Shown: positions 38,954 through 40,586 of the stretch, one piece after another
Layout: every line of letters starts with the position of its first letter
How positions within the stretch are numbered: position 1 is the stretch's first letter
NCBI GenBank assembly: GCA_023807065.1
Contig: JAJJLU010003666.1
Span: 1 to 40,586, forward strand
DNA length: 40,586 nt
Reading direction: 5' to 3'
DNA from: Isotricha intestinalis
Taxonomy: Eukaryota; Ciliophora; Litostomatea; Vestibuliferida; Isotrichidae
The notes under the pieces: generated by a model
Told to the model about the DNA's origin: nothing
The model's input: the letters and a program-made list of their open reading frames with translations, nothing else
Databases searched by the model: none
Translations under genes and position numbers: made by a program

Positions 38954-39772
38954 AAATTAAAAATCTTATTAAAGAAATATTTCAATAAATACAACTTTTA
39001 AGAAAAAAAAGAGACAAAACCTAATTGTTTTGATAATGAAGCACTTAAAAAACAATAAAATTTAAAATAGAAGGAAATGATAATTGCTTTTATGGATGCT
39101 CAAGTTAAGTATTATATGGAGAAGATAAATTTTATTCATTTTCTAGATAATTAATAACTTAATATATAAATGATATAATTGATTGTTTCTAAGAAGGGAA
39201 TATATAAAAATAAAATATTTAATAATTAAATAATATACGATAGATAAAAATGAAAAAAAAATAAAGAGAATTCAGAGAAATCGAAATTGCAGCATATATT
39301 TTGGATATTCATATTCTTCTTTAAACAAAAGATTATATAGATTACGTATTATATGTTGATTATAATAATAATAATGCCCATATAAAAATAATAATCATTT
39401 TAATCTTTCATTTATAAACATTTACCCAAATAAAAAAATAATTGCATCTTAAAATGAATTTTTTTTTCAAAATATTTTATAAGAAAAAATATTAATTTTT
39501 GGAAAATAAACTCAATAATATATATAATTATTTAAAGTTAATTAAAGGATAAGTAACCAAATAACTAAGAAGACAAAAATTCAAGTAAAGTTTTAAACAT
39601 TATTTTATTATTTATGGTAGATTATATAATAGGACATCAAAAAATCATAAAATTTATCTTAAAATTATTTTGAAGTAAAAGTTAAAATTCTTCTTATAAA
39701 TCAAATAATAATTGTGAAGAAGAGAAATATGATAAACATGAATAAGAAAATAAAAAAGGAAAATAATAGTGA
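38954..39772 (+). pseudogene. OTU-type cysteine protease remnant that reads only with UAA/UAG as Gln
   Basis: With UAR read as glutamine, 39073-39387 gives an OTU domain start: GNDNCFYGCSSQVLYGEDKF (catalytic Cys at 39085-39087), then SRQLITQYI and, further on, REIEIAAYILDIHILL. A one-base frame change near 39385, at an A run, leads to NNNHFNLSFINIYP with the catalytic His at 39396-39398. The first part has 11 UAR codons, no CAA/CAG and no UGA in 105 codons; the next 96 codons have 12 UAR and 4 CAA. The UAA at 39106 falls on the conserved Gln of the S-x-Q-V/L-Y-G motif. An upstream piece (KPNCFDNEALKKQ) is in another frame; the likely end is KKGKQQ then TGA at 39770. The Asp of the usual DGNC is Asn. 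It is either a decayed gene or an intact gene with sequencing indels. OTU proteases cleave ubiquitin chains and also occur in mobile elements. Confidence 0.75.
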
Positions 39773-39971
39773 AAAAAGTTATAAAAGAAAAAATGATGAT
39801 ATTTTAAAAAAAATAGAATATAAAATAAGAATTTTTTGAAGAAATCAATACAATTAAAAAACAATAAGAAAATTAAATGAAAACAAAAAAGCAAATTTCA
39901 TAGTTTCTCCATTTTTTTATTACTATCTCCAAAATTTAATACCTATATCCCTTAATATCTTTTTTCTTCTC

Positions 39972-40586
39972 TTATTTAGTATAATAATTGTGTTTGTGGA
40001 AAAAGTTAGAATTTATTATAATGAAAGGGTAAAATTTATCTTTTACAAGTCTGCGAAATTTATTTTTATTCTTTTGCCTTCTTTTTGCTTTTTCAATATT
40101 ATTTAAGTGTTCGGGTAAAATGTTATATTTTAAATAAGTATAGATTTCATTATATTTATTTTCTTTATATCTGGGGTATTTAACATATTTAAAATTAAAA
40201 TAACTAGGTATTATATCTTTATTATCACTATTAATTTCAATTTTTTTTGACTCCAATTTTGTTATGTCCATTGCCTTTTTGGATATTTAAAATTATATTG
40301 TTGTGGATAAAGAATATTAAAATGGTTGTTATTAATAAATTATAAAGGAATAACATTTTCTAAATTAAGTTTATTACCGAAATATACTGCTTGCAAATTA
40401 TATTTATTGTCTTCTAAAGTATAACATATTATATTTACTTCTAATAATTCAACCATTAATTCAAATATCTCCTGCATCATTACCTTCTTTTTTAATAGTT
40501 TCTACATAATCATTAATTATATCTTCTAAATTTCTATTTTTTTCTTTAAAGAAGAAAGGAATCAAATTATTTATATTTTCTTTGCA
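39972..40586 (-). pseudogene. Second OTU-like remnant, C-terminal half, cut by the window end
   Basis: Reading leftwards from 40586, one frame gives IPFFFKEKNRNLEDIINDYV and NDAGD before UGA at 40463-40461. A neighbouring frame then gives FELMVELLEVNIICYTLED and PLQFINNNHFNILYP, the OTU end with the catalytic His at 40322-40324; the Gln in PLQF is UAA (40342-40340). A third frame, 40271-39972, has 99 codons with YNEIYTYLKYNILPEHL and NKNKFRRLVKDKFYP and continues past its UAA if that is Gln. Two frame changes in 600 bp mark it as broken or poorly sequenced. The catalytic Cys half lies outside the window. The third part vaguely resembles the segment before the zinc finger of retroviral-like or Maverick integrases, which would make this an OTU-integrase mobile element. 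Confidence 0.62.

Noticed and set aside
39073..39387. Explaining the in-frame UAA/UAG codons as C-to-T decay of CAA/CAG in a dead standard-code gene
   Set aside because: General C-to-T decay should also have removed Cs in TGC, GCA, ACT, CAT, ACA and CGA codons and produced UGA from CGA; these are intact and UGA is absent. It cannot be excluded for single sites.
39694..39894. Minus-strand hydrophobic 66-codon frame
   Set aside because: It is the complement of a Lys-rich stretch downstream of the first OTU remnant; Phe/Leu/Tyr-only composition is what poly-A-rich DNA gives on the other strand.
1..40586. tRNA, rRNA or CRISPR arrays
   Set aside because: No GC-richer islands of tRNA size or rRNA-like stretches are visible, and the tandem repeats present are in-frame protein repeats without spacers.

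Overview
The window is extremely AT-rich eukaryotic nuclear DNA. It carries 16 well-supported protein genes that read with the standard code over about 11,350 codons, and all 16 end in TAA. The proteins are rich in Asn and Lys, genes are tightly packed on both strands, and only one intron (45 nt) is visible. The gene set includes a tubulin polyglutamylase, a calcyphosin-type EF-hand protein, IP3R/RyR-type calcium channels, a RINGv-FHA protein, an intracellular CAP-domain protein and proteins with the (T/S)FxPK(I/V)N motif of ciliary proteins. Together these suggest a unicellular, probably ciliated or flagellated protist. A ciliate that uses the standard code is my preferred guess, but I cannot name a taxon.

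Layout: 1-1042, empty AT-rich DNA. 1043-6469, a TTLL glutamylase head-to-head with a SKP1-like gene (20 bp apart), a basic unknown gene, a small GPI-anchor-type Cys-rich protein and another unknown basic gene. 6914-28118, a calcium-signalling block: a triple calcyphosin-like protein, channel A (2214 aa), a RINGv-FHA putative E3, a ubiquitin-like/(T/S)FxPK(I/V)N cytoskeletal-type protein, and channel B (2232 aa). 28357-38513, an ankyrin-SAM protein with a possible CaaX end, a poly-Asn CAP-domain protein, a Qb-SNARE divergent from a WDR11-like propeller, a small unknown gene and a coiled-coil protein. 38954-40586, two broken OTU-protease-like sequences facing each other.

Two things stand out. 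First, both channels have the complete IP3R/RyR C-terminus (six-helix pore, GGGxGD-like filter, C2H2 finger). In place of an IP3-binding/MIR N-terminus they start with two tandem UBR-box-like zinc modules, an architecture I do not know from described IP3R/RyR channels. Second, the OTU sequence at 38954-39772 makes sense only if UAA/UAG are read as glutamine, the ciliate-type code. It has 11 UAR codons, no CAA/CAG and no UGA in 105 codons around the catalytic Cys, and one UAA sits on the conserved Gln of the OTU motif. The genes next to it use UAA only as stop. So two genetic codes appear to sit side by side in one contig, which points to a transferred mobile element, an assembly join or something stranger.

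Functionally, channels A and B, the calcyphosin-like protein and the RINGv-FHA protein could form a calcium-release module with a ubiquitin or N-degron link. That is inference from domains and proximity only.
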